Source: Pseudomonadota bacterium
GTDB taxonomy: Bacteria; Myxococcota_A; UBA9042; GCA-2863065
Assembly (NCBI GenBank): GCA_005776725.1
Contig: SXOO01000258.1
Location: 1-54,261 of the forward strand
DNA: 54,261 nucleotides
Direction: 5' to 3'
Part shown: in pieces, positions 8,224 to 15,947 of the stretch
Layout of the letters: each line of letters begins with the position of its first letter
How positions within the stretch are numbered: the first letter of the stretch is position 1
Translations under genes and position numbers: made by a program
Notes under the pieces: model-generated
What the model was told of the DNA's origin: nothing
Database searches by the model: none
What the model saw: only the letters and a program-made list of their open reading frames with translations

Positions 8224-9380
8224 TCCTGCGGGCGCTCCTCCTCTGCGTCGCGTTCACCGCGAGCGCAGCGCCTCCGCGCGAGACGGACGGCGCGAAGCTG
8301 CGCCGGTACCTCGCCACCGCCCCCCAAGACCCGGCCCGGGTGGCCGTGGCCCGCTCGCTCCAGAAGCTCTCCGTGGCGCGTCTCCTGCGCCTCCTCCGCG
8401 ATGTGGAGCCGCACGTCGACCGCCCTCCAGCGGGCTCGCAGCGCTTCACTACGCCCTCCGGCGACTACGTCGTGGAGGTTCCCCCCGGCTACTCCCCCCG
8501 AAAGGCGTGGCCGCTGCACATCGCGCTCCACGGCCATGGCTCGGGCCAGTCGGGGAAGACGGCGTGCGAGCGGTATTGGCGGGGCGAGCCAGCCGCGAAG
8601 GGCTTCCTCCTGGCGTGCCCAGACCTGCGCGACAAGTGGACCACGCCGCGCGGCGAGGCGCTGGTGCTCGCGACCTACCGCGACGTCCAGCAGCGGTTCA
8701 ACGTGCAGACCGACCGCGTGTCGCTCGGGGGCTTCTCGGGCGGCGGGATCGGGACCTGGCTCCTGGGCCCCGAATATCCCGACCTCTTCGCGGCGCTGGT
8801 CCCCCGGGCGGGGATCCCGCCCAGGGCCGACGACGTGATCGCCAACCTCAACGGTCTCCCGATCTACGTCGTGCACGGCAAGGGCGACCCCACCATCCCG
8901 GTGGAGAACTCCCGGCGCGCGGCGGAGGCGTTGAAGCGGCTCGGGATCGAGCACATCTACCGGGAGGAGGCCGGCGGCCACGAGTTCTTCGGGCGCCTGA
9001 ACCACCCGATCCTCGATTGGCTCGTGAAGAAGAAGCGCCAGCTGAGGGCGCGCTTCGAGTACCGCGGTCGCCTCGGCGACGCCCGCCGCATCGTGCACTG
9101 GCTGGAGCTCGGCGGGACGGGCGTCGTCACGGTGGAGGCCCGCATCGAGAAGCGCCGGCGCGCGGTGGTGCGGTGGACGGGTGAGGGCAAGGTCACTCGG
9201 GTGGTGCTGCACTTGTCTCGGAAGCTCGTCGACCTCCGGCGCGGCTCGATCGAGGTGGTCGTGAACGGCAAGCGCCGCGCGTTCCCGCTGCGCGAGTCGG
9301 CAGCCGAGGTGCTGGACAGCTACGACATCACGCGCGACCTGCGCCGGGTGTACACGGTCCGGATTCCCTGGAAGGAGTGA
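8220..9380 (+). CDS. Exported alpha/beta hydrolase (esterase, LpqC/feruloyl-esterase-like)
   Basis: The mature part is an alpha/beta hydrolase with a full triad: nucleophile S173 in GGFSGGG, D223 in HGKGDPTIPV and H254 in GGHEFF; the oxyanion region is ALHGHGSGQSG. A signal peptide (LRALLLCVAFTASAAP) opens the frame. No ATG, GTG or TTG precedes the signal peptide in this frame after the previous gene, so the start must be a rare codon, most simply CTG at 8220, which overlaps the upstream TGA (CTGATC). Translation from GTG at 8340 would drop the signal peptide. A C-terminal region of about 110 residues after 280 looks like a beta-rich accessory domain. Substrate unknown. Confidence 0.75.
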   Translation: MILRALLLCVAFTASAAPPRETDGAKLRRYLATAPQDPARVAVARSLQKLSVARLLRLLRDVEPHVDRPPAGSQRFTTPSGDYVVEVPPGYSPRKAWPLHIALHGHGSGQSGKTACERYWRGEPAAKGFLLACPDLRDKWTTPRGEALVLATYRDVQQRFNVQTDRVSLGGFSGGGIGTWLLGPEYPDLFAALVPRAGIPPRADDVIANLNGLPIYVVHGKGDPTIPVENSRRAAEALKRLGIEHIYREEAGGHEFFGRLNHPILDWLVKKKRQLRARFEYRGRLGDARRIVHWLELGGTGVVTVEARIEKRRRAVVRWTGEGKVTRVVLHLSRKLVDLRRGSIEVVVNGKRRAFPLRESAAEVLDSYDITRDLRRVYTVRIPWKE

Positions 9381-9443
9381 CGAGAGCAAGTCCGTCGACG
9401 GGACCTGCCTAGCGCCAGGCGGTGACACGAGCCAGAATGCGTC

Positions 9444-10151
9444 ATGCACGCGAGCACCGCCACGCCGCCGTCCGTCGCATCCCCGGGTGTCCACTTGGCC
9501 ATGCCCACCGCCGCGGAGGCCAAGGCGCTGCTCCGTGCCATCGCGCTCGTCCTCTGGGACTCCACACGCACCGCGGACATCGTTGTGGGCGAGGAGATCT
9601 CTGCGCGAGCTCAGCTCGGCTACCTCCTCGAACATCACGTTCGGATCTGCCCGGAGGGGCGGGCCCTGCTGCGCGACCGGCCGGAGCTCGGCAACGCCGA
9701 CATCCGGGCGCTCCGGCAGCTTCCGGACGGCACGCTGGGGCGGGAGCTCGTCCGCTACCTCGACAAGGAGGGCCTGGACTACCACTTCGACCAGACCATC
9801 GCGCCATACCTGACGGACCCCGACCAGAGCTACCTCCTGAGACGAATTCGGCGCAACCACGACATCTGGCACGTGCTGCTGGGACTGGGCCCAGCGGGCC
9901 ACGAGGAGGTGCTGCTGCACGCGTTCACCTTGAGCCAACTCGGCCTGCCGAGCTCGGTGGCCATCGTGGTGCTCGGCGCCGTCAAGCACATGGTGCTGGA
10001 GGGGCGTTGGCGCACGCTGCGGCGCACGCTGCCGGCCACGTTCGAGCTGGGTCGGGTGACGCGGCCGCTGGTTCTGGTGCGCTGGGAAGAGCTCTGGGGC
10101 GAACCGCTCGAGAGGGTTCGCCAGCGGCTGGGCCTCCCGCCAGTGCGCTGA
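9444..10151 (+). CDS. Coq4-family protein
   Basis: The 235-aa protein carries the Coq4 metal motif HDxxH-x11-E exactly (H139, D140, H143, E155, in RRNHDIWHVLLGLGPAGHEE) and the family segment LPDGTLGRELVRYLD near residue 93. Coq4 proteins act in ubiquinone synthesis, handling ring modification and organisation of the biosynthetic complex. In a lineage that mainly uses menaquinone the role is less clear, and no other quinone gene lies nearby. The start may be ATG at 9444 or ATG at 9501; neither has a strong ribosome site. Confidence 0.85.
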   Translation: MHASTATPPSVASPGVHLAMPTAAEAKALLRAIALVLWDSTRTADIVVGEEISARAQLGYLLEHHVRICPEGRALLRDRPELGNADIRALRQLPDGTLGRELVRYLDKEGLDYHFDQTIAPYLTDPDQSYLLRRIRRNHDIWHVLLGLGPAGHEEVLLHAFTLSQLGLPSSVAIVVLGAVKHMVLEGRWRTLRRTLPATFELGRVTRPLVLVRWEELWGEPLERVRQRLGLPPVR

Positions 10152-10189
10152 CCACTGGGGCGATCCGCCGCCGCGTGGGGACCGCTCCC

Positions 10190-10821
10190 TCACGGGAGCA
10201 TGTGCCCGTTGTCGTCGCAGCTGAGCTGCCAACGGCGGACGCGGACCATCCGGACGCCGCTCCTGACGAAGGGATCGGTCGCAGCCAGCGACTCTGCGTC
10301 CTGCAGACTCGCCGCCCTGACCACGACCTCCGGGTCGCACACGAAGCTGGCGACGCACGCGGTCTTCGGGACCTCCAACGCCGCGCAGTCGTTGGCGGCG
10401 GAGGGCCCGACCGCAGTCTCCACGCCTTCGTCGCACCGGAACCGGAAGCAAGGGCCCTCGACTTCGTTGCCGTCGAGGGGCGACTCCACGCAGTACGCGG
10501 ACTCCGGCGTGCCTTTGGCGGCGTCGCAGCGGGGCTCGGTGCAGCGGTTCCCGTCGCTGTCGGGGCAGACTCGGGTCGCGCCGCCCACGCACGCCCCGTT
10601 GGCGTCGCACGCGTCGTTTACCGTGCAGGGGTCCCCGTCGTCGCACTGGCTGGCCGCGACGCGTCCGGTGCAGCCGCCCCGGGCGAATGGACCGTATCAC
10701 TCGTGAACGAGTAGTCCGGCAGCTCCTCAGCGGGGGGCGTCAGCTCGGACGCTGCCGGCTCGCCACCGCACGCCACCACCAGTACCGCGTGCATGACTGC
10801 GAGGGCGAGTAGCCGTGACAT
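10190..10821 (-). pseudogene. Frameshifted Cys-rich lipoprotein gene
   Basis: The 5' part, from ATG at 10821, encodes a lipoprotein signal (MSRLLALAVMHAVLVVAC, lipobox VVAC) and an acidic linker ending in LPDYSFTS. The frame then runs into unrelated sequence and stops at 10618. In another frame, from about 10696 to 10190, a coherent Cys-rich domain appears: GGCTGRVAASQCDDGDPCTV, then CDANGACVGG and further CxxC pairs. The two parts join with a one-base shift near 10697-10715. It is either a true single-base mutation or a sequencing error. The Cys-rich repeats resemble those of the giant lipoproteins at 15948-33214. Confidence 0.75.
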
Positions 10822-10871
10822 GGTCCAAGACATCGGTGGGACGCTACCACAGGAGGGCCGGAGTGGCAGAT

Positions 10872-11019
10872 GGCGACGCCCAGGGTACGGGTGGGCCCAT
10901 GAGCGACCGGCTCTCAATGCGACGTGGCCCCGGCCGGCCGCCGCCGGTCCCCAGGGGTCGACACCCTCATGTGGCCGCCCTATCCGCTGGGCTCGATGCC
11001 GGCGCCAAGCCGCCTTTAG
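10872..11019 (+). pseudogene. Internally deleted relic of a DUF2071 gene
   Basis: From 10872 the sequence parallels the promoter, start and end of the intact DUF2071 gene at 13405-14202, but on the opposite strand. The upstream stretch tggcgacgcccag matches, the ATG at 10899 begins MSDRLSMRRGPGRPP against MSDRLSMRRGLGRPP, then about 230 codons are missing and GVDTLMWPPYPLGSMPAP matches GVDTLMWPPFALGSMPA near the intact C-terminus, followed by TAG at 11017. The two ends are now in different frames. Its stop overlaps the kinase stop. Confidence 0.85.
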
Positions 11020-12272
11020 ACGAACACCAGCACTGTGGTGAACAGGACGACCAGAGCAGCGAGGCCGGCCTCCCGCCATGCCAACCCCGGGTTGAGCTTG
11101 CGCGCGAGCGCCGGCACGCGGACGCGCAAGGACGTGGACGAGACACGCGGCACCGGCGTGGGGACCTCTGCTCGCGCAAGGACTACGTCGAGTGGCACCC
11201 GAGTGTCAGGGTCTGGCTCCAGGTGGGCGAGCATGGTGGCCTGTATGTCGGTCCGCTGCGCGATGCCCTCGCCGAACTCCACGTATCGCTCGAGGTCCTG
11301 CGCCAGCGCCGCGGCGTCGCGCTGCCGGAGCTTGGGGTTCGTGCTCAGGGCGCGTTCTATGATGCTCCAGAGCGGCCTGCCGATTCCCGCTGGCGGCGGA
11401 GCGTCCTGACCGACTGCCCGCATGGCGAGGTAGTCCTGCAGCGCGGTTGCATCGTCGGAGTCGTGTGAGTCCCCGGGGTCGAAGGGCCACGGCACGGCCC
11501 CCGTCAGGATTTGGTAGAAGACCACACCCAACGCGAAGACGTCGGTCGCGGTGTCGGTCCGCGCAGGCGTGCCTGCCTTCTGCCACGCGTCGGTGAGCTG
11601 CTCCGGAGCGATGTACTCGGGGGTGCCCGCCAGCATGCCAACGTCCAGCTCCTCGCTGAAGTCCCGGCCGGCCAGCAGCTCGTGCCGCTCCAGGAGGTTC
11701 AGCAGGCCCTGACTGTCGCTGACCAGTCCGAAGTCCAGGAGCTTGATCCGCACCGCCGAGCGCTCGACTTGTGCCAGGTGGATGACATCCTGGTGGGCGC
11801 GGCTGGCGCCGAGGCCCGGCGTCTTTGGCGGCTTCGAGAGCATCACGTTGGCCGGCTTGACGTCGCGGTGCGTAACGCCCAGCGAGTGGAGGTCCTGGAA
11901 GGACTTGCACAGCTGGATCATGAGCGCGCATGCCGCCTGCTGGCTGAACCGGCGCCCGGTCGCGAGCAGCTGGCCCAGCGTGAATCCGCTGACCAGCTCC
12001 ATGACGAGGAAGGGCACCCCATCATCGGTGGTGCCGTGGTCGAGGTACTGCACCACGTTTGGGTTGGCTTCCAGCGCCCGGATGACCTTGACCTCCCGCT
12101 GGAAGCGTTTCAGCGCTTGCGGGTGGCTCGAGGTGAGGATCTTCACCGCGACCCGGTCGCCTCCAGGCGCCGTGGCCTCGAAGACGCGTGCGAAGGCGCC
12201 GCGCCCGACCAGCCGGACGAGCTGGTAGCCCCCTGGTAGCGCCCTGGGTGTACGAACTGCGGTAGCTTTCAT
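11016..12272 (-). CDS. Membrane-anchored Hanks-type Ser/Thr protein kinase
   Basis: The 418-aa protein has all kinase landmarks: Gly-rich loop GRGAFARV (23-30), catalytic lysine K44 in VAVK, HRDVKPAN with D137, DFG with D180, the activation segment end GTPEYIAPE, and DVFALGVVFYQILTG. After the kinase comes a linker of about 80 residues and a single C-terminal membrane helix (AGLAALVVLFTTVLVFV), so the kinase faces the cytoplasm and is tail-anchored with no external sensor. The activation region has an unusual insert (residues about 145-172). ATG at 12272. Such kinases are abundant in myxobacteria. Substrate unknown. Confidence 0.93.
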   Translation of the reverse strand: MKATAVRTPRALPGGYQLVRLVGRGAFARVFEATAPGGDRVAVKILTSSHPQALKRFQREVKVIRALEANPNVVQYLDHGTTDDGVPFLVMELVSGFTLGQLLATGRRFSQQAACALMIQLCKSFQDLHSLGVTHRDVKPANVMLSKPPKTPGLGASRAHQDVIHLAQVERSAVRIKLLDFGLVSDSQGLLNLLERHELLAGRDFSEELDVGMLAGTPEYIAPEQLTDAWQKAGTPARTDTATDVFALGVVFYQILTGAVPWPFDPGDSHDSDDATALQDYLAMRAVGQDAPPPAGIGRPLWSIIERALSTNPKLRQRDAAALAQDLERYVEFGEGIAQRTDIQATMLAHLEPDPDTRVPLDVVLARAEVPTPVPRVSSTSLRVRVPALARKLNPGLAWREAGLAALVVLFTTVLVFV

Positions 12273-12419
12273 GGTGAGGCCTCCAGGCTGGGCTGGATGG
12301 ACCAGCCGCTACCTTGGCCCTCGTGACACGTTCACCGGCGAGATAGCGGGGCGCACGCCGTTTCGTGATCGTCCCGCGTGAGCAGCGGCCCGGTGGGATC
12401 GGGCGACCGTCGGACGAGC

Positions 12420-12661
12420 TTACTCGAACAGGGCGAAGGCGTGCCGCCACTGGTTGGCGAGGAAGCCGGGGCGCGCACCATAGCTGGCAGAGCGCCTCCA
12501 GCGGCCGCGCCGACTCCGCGAAGCCCACGTCCTTCGGCACCCAGCCGAACGCCTCGATCAGCGCGCCCACCTGGGCCTTCGCGTCCGCGTCGTTGCCGCA
12601 GAAAAAACATGGCGGGGCGCCCCTGCGCGAACTGCGGGTTCACCATGAACGGCGCCCCCAC
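12420..12661 (-). pseudogene. C-terminal remnant of an NAD(P)-binding oxidoreductase
   Basis: The reverse strand reads VGAPFMVNPQFAQG, AMFF, then CGNDADAKAQVGALIEAFGW, LEALCQLW and finally GFLANQWRHAFALFE with a stop at 12420. This is the C-terminal part of NADPH-dependent F420-reductase-like/Rossmann oxidoreductases. Two single-base shifts are needed, both in homopolymer runs (six A at 12602-12607 and four G at 12468-12471 on the plus strand). The Rossmann N-terminus is missing; similarity ends abruptly at about 12661. Confidence 0.75.
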
Positions 12662-13296
12662 GCGGCGCGCCGCACGTTCCGCGGGGGGGCGCCGGCTACG
12701 CGGAGCTGGTGGTGCTCCCAGGCCTGGTCGCGCGCCTTGCCGTTGGGGCCCCCAACGTGGACCTCTGGGTGGTGAGCGCGGGTGTGGAGGACGTGTACCA
12801 GCTGTTGGTGTCTGGCGGAGTGGACGACGTCATCGGGATCCCGCGGCGCGGCGAGCCGCTCGCGGCGATTCGAGTGCGGAGGCTCTTCGAGGAGCGGTTC
12901 GTGGTGATCGGCCGCGCGGGACACCCGGCGCTCGCGGGCGGCACGCTGAGCCTGGACGACTACACCGCGCTGCCCCACGCCTTCGTGGCACCGCGAGGGA
13001 GCCCCGGGGGCGTGGTGGACGACGCCCTGGAGGGGCTGGGGCGCAGCCGCCGGGTGGCGGTCGCGGTGCCGCACTTCCTGGTGGTGCCTCACCTCGTGGG
13101 CGCGTCGGATCTCATCGCGACGATGGGCGAGCGGCTCGCGCGGACCTACGCGGCGCTCATGCCTCTGGCGGTCGTGGAGCCCCCGCTCCCCCTCCCGCGC
13201 TTCTCCAACGTGCTGCGTTGGCACGACCGCTGGCACCACGACCCCGGTCACGCGTGGCTCCGCGGCCTCCTGGCCGAGGCGGCAGACGCCACCTAG
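12662..13296 (+). pseudogene. C-terminal remnant of a LysR-family regulator
   Basis: From 12709 to 13296 the frame encodes the effector-binding domain of a LysR regulator (LPGLVARLAVGAPNVDLWVV, then RRLFEERFVVIGRAGHPALA and the C-terminal WHDRWHHDPGHAWLRGLLAE). The frame continues upstream as RRTFR, typical of the start of this domain, if one base is added in the seven-G run at 12683-12689. The whole DNA-binding helix-turn-helix is missing. It abuts the oxidoreductase remnant at about 12661, so both genes lost their N-termini in one deletion. Confidence 0.82.
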
Positions 13297-13404
13297 GGGC
13301 AGTGGGCCTCGGCTGGGCGCCACGAAGCGGGGTCACGCCAACCGGCGCCGCGCGTCATCGACCGCCGCCGGCCTCTCGGTGTCGTTTCTCCAGGACGCAA
13401 ACGG

Positions 13405-14202
13405 TCAGCCTGACGGTGGAGGCAACGACAACGCGTGTGGCGCGTCGTTTCGATCCTGGAGCGCCGGCATCGAGCCCAAGGCGAAGGGCGGCCACATGAG
13501 GGTGTCGACGCCTGGGGAGTAGTGGACCTCGGCGACGGGGTCGGCGGCCTTATCGAGCCCCAGGTCCTGCAAACAGGCGTGGGTGCGTTGCGGCTCGTCG
13601 AGGCGGTACAGGTGCCACGGTGCGTGGAGCATCGCTGCCTCGTACGTGGTGCCGCGGCGCGCCGTGAACAGGGGGTAGCGCTCGCACAGGAAGTAGCGCA
13701 GGGACGTCGGCTCGGTCTCGTGGCCAGCCAATCGCTCGCCGACGTGTCCCGCAACCCTGTGCTGCACGCCACCGCGGAGCTGCGCTGAGCACGCCACCTC
13801 GCCGGGCGCGCTGCCCAGCACCACCCCCTGGTACACGTACGGGACGCCGTACAGGAGCTTCCCGGCCCACGCGGCCAGACGGTTGCTGACGTAGTTCCGC
13901 AGGAAGAAGACACCGAACTTGTCCCCGGAGCGGACGTAAACCCGAACGTTGATCTGCGGGTAGGTGTGCGACAGCGGCAGGCGTACGCGGCGAAGCCAGC
14001 GCATGTCGTTCATCCGGAACGAGACCACGCTGAGGTAGCCCTTGCCGTCGGTGTGGCGGTCGAGTGTGAGGCCGCTGGGCAGGAGCGGTTCAACGTCGGC
14101 GTCGCGCACGATCTCGTAGTGTTCGAAGATGGCGTCGTGCCAGCCAACCGAGAAGGTCGGGGGCCGACCGAGGCCACGTCGCATAGAGAGTCTGTCGCTC
14201 AT
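13405..14202 (-). CDS. DUF2071 (YqjF-like) protein
   Basis: A 265-aa member of the DUF2071 family, of unknown function, found across bacteria. Family landmarks visible include HDAIFEHYEIVRDADVEPLLP near the start (Leu-Pro-Gly-Leu type motif), YLSVVSFRMNDMRW, QINVRVYVRSGDKFGVFFLR and HAPWHLYRLD. ATG at 14202 lies only three bases from an 18-bp perfect palindrome. A broken, inverted copy of this gene sits at 10872-11019, so the locus has been duplicated and decayed once. Downstream bases 13297-13404 hold no gene. Confidence 0.85.
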   Translation of the reverse strand: MSDRLSMRRGLGRPPTFSVGWHDAIFEHYEIVRDADVEPLLPSGLTLDRHTDGKGYLSVVSFRMNDMRWLRRVRLPLSHTYPQINVRVYVRSGDKFGVFFLRNYVSNRLAAWAGKLLYGVPYVYQGVVLGSAPGEVACSAQLRGGVQHRVAGHVGERLAGHETEPTSLRYFLCERYPLFTARRGTTYEAAMLHAPWHLYRLDEPQRTHACLQDLGLDKAADPVAEVHYSPGVDTLMWPPFALGSMPALQDRNDAPHALSLPPPSG

Positions 14203-14204
14203 AG

Positions 14205-14222
14205 GCCCAGCGTACGCTGGGC
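14205..14222. promoter_or_regulatory. 18-bp perfect palindrome at the DUF2071 start
   Basis: GCCCAGCGTACGCTGGGC is a perfect inverted repeat ending three bases before the start codon at 14202. It lies where a ribosome site should be, so it could be a repressor operator or an RNA hairpin that masks translation. The relic copy at about 10878-10896 has a decayed version (gcccagggtacgggtgggc), which argues that it travelled with the gene. Confidence 0.6.
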
Positions 14223-14268
14223 GTCGCCAGTGGAACAGCGGTGTAACCCCGTGCGACGATCGGAGCCG

Positions 14269-15906
14269 CTACTCGCCCAGATAGAGCGCGTAGTGATAGG
14301 AGACGCCGTTGGCGGACGCCCAGTTGGCGTCCTGACAGTTGCTGTTTCCGCCGGTGTTCGTCATCGACCCATGAGAGTCGGTGCCGAATGTGCCGCCGGC
14401 GCCCGCCCACCCGGCCTGCGCCTCGGACACGGTCCGGAACGCCTGACCGTTGCACCCGAGACCCGCAAAGCTCTGACCGGAGCAGCAGTAGTGCATGTCG
14501 TGCCAGTTGCCGAGGCCGCCGCCCGTGTTGTCGCTCGGAGTGGCCTCATGGGAGCCGAGCCGATCGCCGTCCGGTGAGCCCGTGGTGCCACTGGTACAGC
14601 CGCCACCGGTCTGAACGCAGTGATTGGCATAGAGCTGGGTGGACAGTCGCACGAGGCGCTCGTTGCCCCACACGTCCGCGGTGTTCGAGGCGAGGGACGC
14701 GGAGCCGAGGAGCGTGTTGTCGCCAGCCGCGAAGTACTGGGCCATCGGCTGAGTCCCGGCCTTGGTGAAGATGCGCCAGCCGACGGGGATCCCGCCCTGG
14801 TGCACCACGAGCATCACCTTGGTGGCCGCGGTGAGGTCGTTCCAGGCCGCGCTCTTGTGGTCTCCCGTCCAGGGGTTCACTGGGTCCCCGCGCAGGGCCC
14901 CGCTGGTCCAGAGCGGATTGGCCCACCACATGACGTGGCCGTCCGAGGTGTGGAGGTTCAGGAGCAGAGTCCATCCCCCACCCGCCGTGGTCATGTCGCA
15001 GTGCACCTGGTACGTCGTATTGCCGGGGCGAATCCAGTACGGGCCGTCACCAAGGGAGCCCCCGCCGGACAAGATCGCCCGACACGAGGCGCCCGGGTTC
15101 TGCTCGGTGCCTAGCTGGCCCACGCGCGAGAACGAGACGAACTCGGTGCCGTCGCAAACCAGCAGCTGTCGCGTGCCCGAGTCGAAGTACGCGAGGCCCA
15201 TGGTGGCCAGCGAGCACGCGGACGGCTCGGTCGCCGAGACTTGAAAGCGGAAGCGCCGGGCCTCGTTCAGGGCGAAGTCGGTGTTCGCCCCGAAGGTCTG
15301 TACGCCGGACCACGTGTTGGGGCTGGCCAGGCGCCCGAAGGCCCCGAGATCCGGGAGCCCCACGAGGTGTTGGTACTGCCCAGTGGTGGCCACGGTGGCG
15401 AGGGTGCTCAGCGCGGCGACGTCGTCGGGGAGCGCCGCGCAACCCCAGCCGCCCGCTTCCCGGCGCCACACCTCGCCCGGAGCGCAGGCGGTGCTGAGCG
15501 CCGCCGGAGTCACCGCCCCCGGAGCCAGCGCAGCCACCCCCACACACCCGGTGCAGGCCAGCCCCTCGGCCACGGCCGACACCAGCGCCATGGGCGTGGA
15601 CTCGAGGCGCGTCCGCGGCAGCGGGGTCTCGTTCTCCACCTGGATGGCGACGTACCGCGTCCCGGGCCCCACGAACGCGGCAGGCCCCACATCCAACGCC
15701 AGCGTGAATATCCCGTCCGCGACGTCCGCGGCCACGAAGATCTTCTCTACGAGCGCGGTGCCGTCCTCCGCCTCGATACGAACCGTGAGCCCGTAGTCGC
15801 CGTCCACGGCCGCCTGCCCGCCGATAGTCCGTAGGGCACCCTGGAGGCGAACCACGTGGGGAGGCGAGCTGGCGAGGGCGCCGACGAGTAGAGCAGTGCT
15901 GAGCAT
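14269..15906 (-). CDS. Secreted fibrinogen-like domain protein
   Basis: The 545-aa protein begins with a signal peptide (MLSTALLVGALASSPP). Residues about 20-150 form a beta-rich region (YGLTVRIEAEDGTALVEKIF) followed by a conserved ACTGCVGVAALAPGAVTP block common in myxobacterial surface proteins. The C-terminal third starts GNTTYQVHCDMTTAGGGWTL, the YCDMxxxGGGWT signature of fibrinogen-like/ficolin domains, and is Cys- and Gly-rich with several calcium-type loops (HGSMTNTGG). Such domains usually bind sugars or acetylated ligands. It lies 42 bases after the giant lipoprotein gene on the same strand and may belong to the same transcript. Confidence 0.85.
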   Translation of the reverse strand: MLSTALLVGALASSPPHVVRLQGALRTIGGQAAVDGDYGLTVRIEAEDGTALVEKIFVAADVADGIFTLALDVGPAAFVGPGTRYVAIQVENETPLPRTRLESTPMALVSAVAEGLACTGCVGVAALAPGAVTPAALSTACAPGEVWRREAGGWGCAALPDDVAALSTLATVATTGQYQHLVGLPDLGAFGRLASPNTWSGVQTFGANTDFALNEARRFRFQVSATEPSACSLATMGLAYFDSGTRQLLVCDGTEFVSFSRVGQLGTEQNPGASCRAILSGGGSLGDGPYWIRPGNTTYQVHCDMTTAGGGWTLLLNLHTSDGHVMWWANPLWTSGALRGDPVNPWTGDHKSAAWNDLTAATKVMLVVHQGGIPVGWRIFTKAGTQPMAQYFAAGDNTLLGSASLASNTADVWGNERLVRLSTQLYANHCVQTGGGCTSGTTGSPDGDRLGSHEATPSDNTGGGLGNWHDMHYCCSGQSFAGLGCNGQAFRTVSEAQAGWAGAGGTFGTDSHGSMTNTGGNSNCQDANWASANGVSYHYALYLGE

Positions 15907-15947
15907 GGCTGGGAGGATAGCCCGTCAGCCGGTGCCCCGTCGAAGCG

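Noticed and set aside
8079..10700. A minus-strand open frame of 873 codons
   Set aside because: It runs antisense to three genes with clear motifs (LeuA domain, esterase triad, Coq4 HDxxH); its product is Arg/Ala/Pro-rich, as expected for a GC-driven shadow frame.
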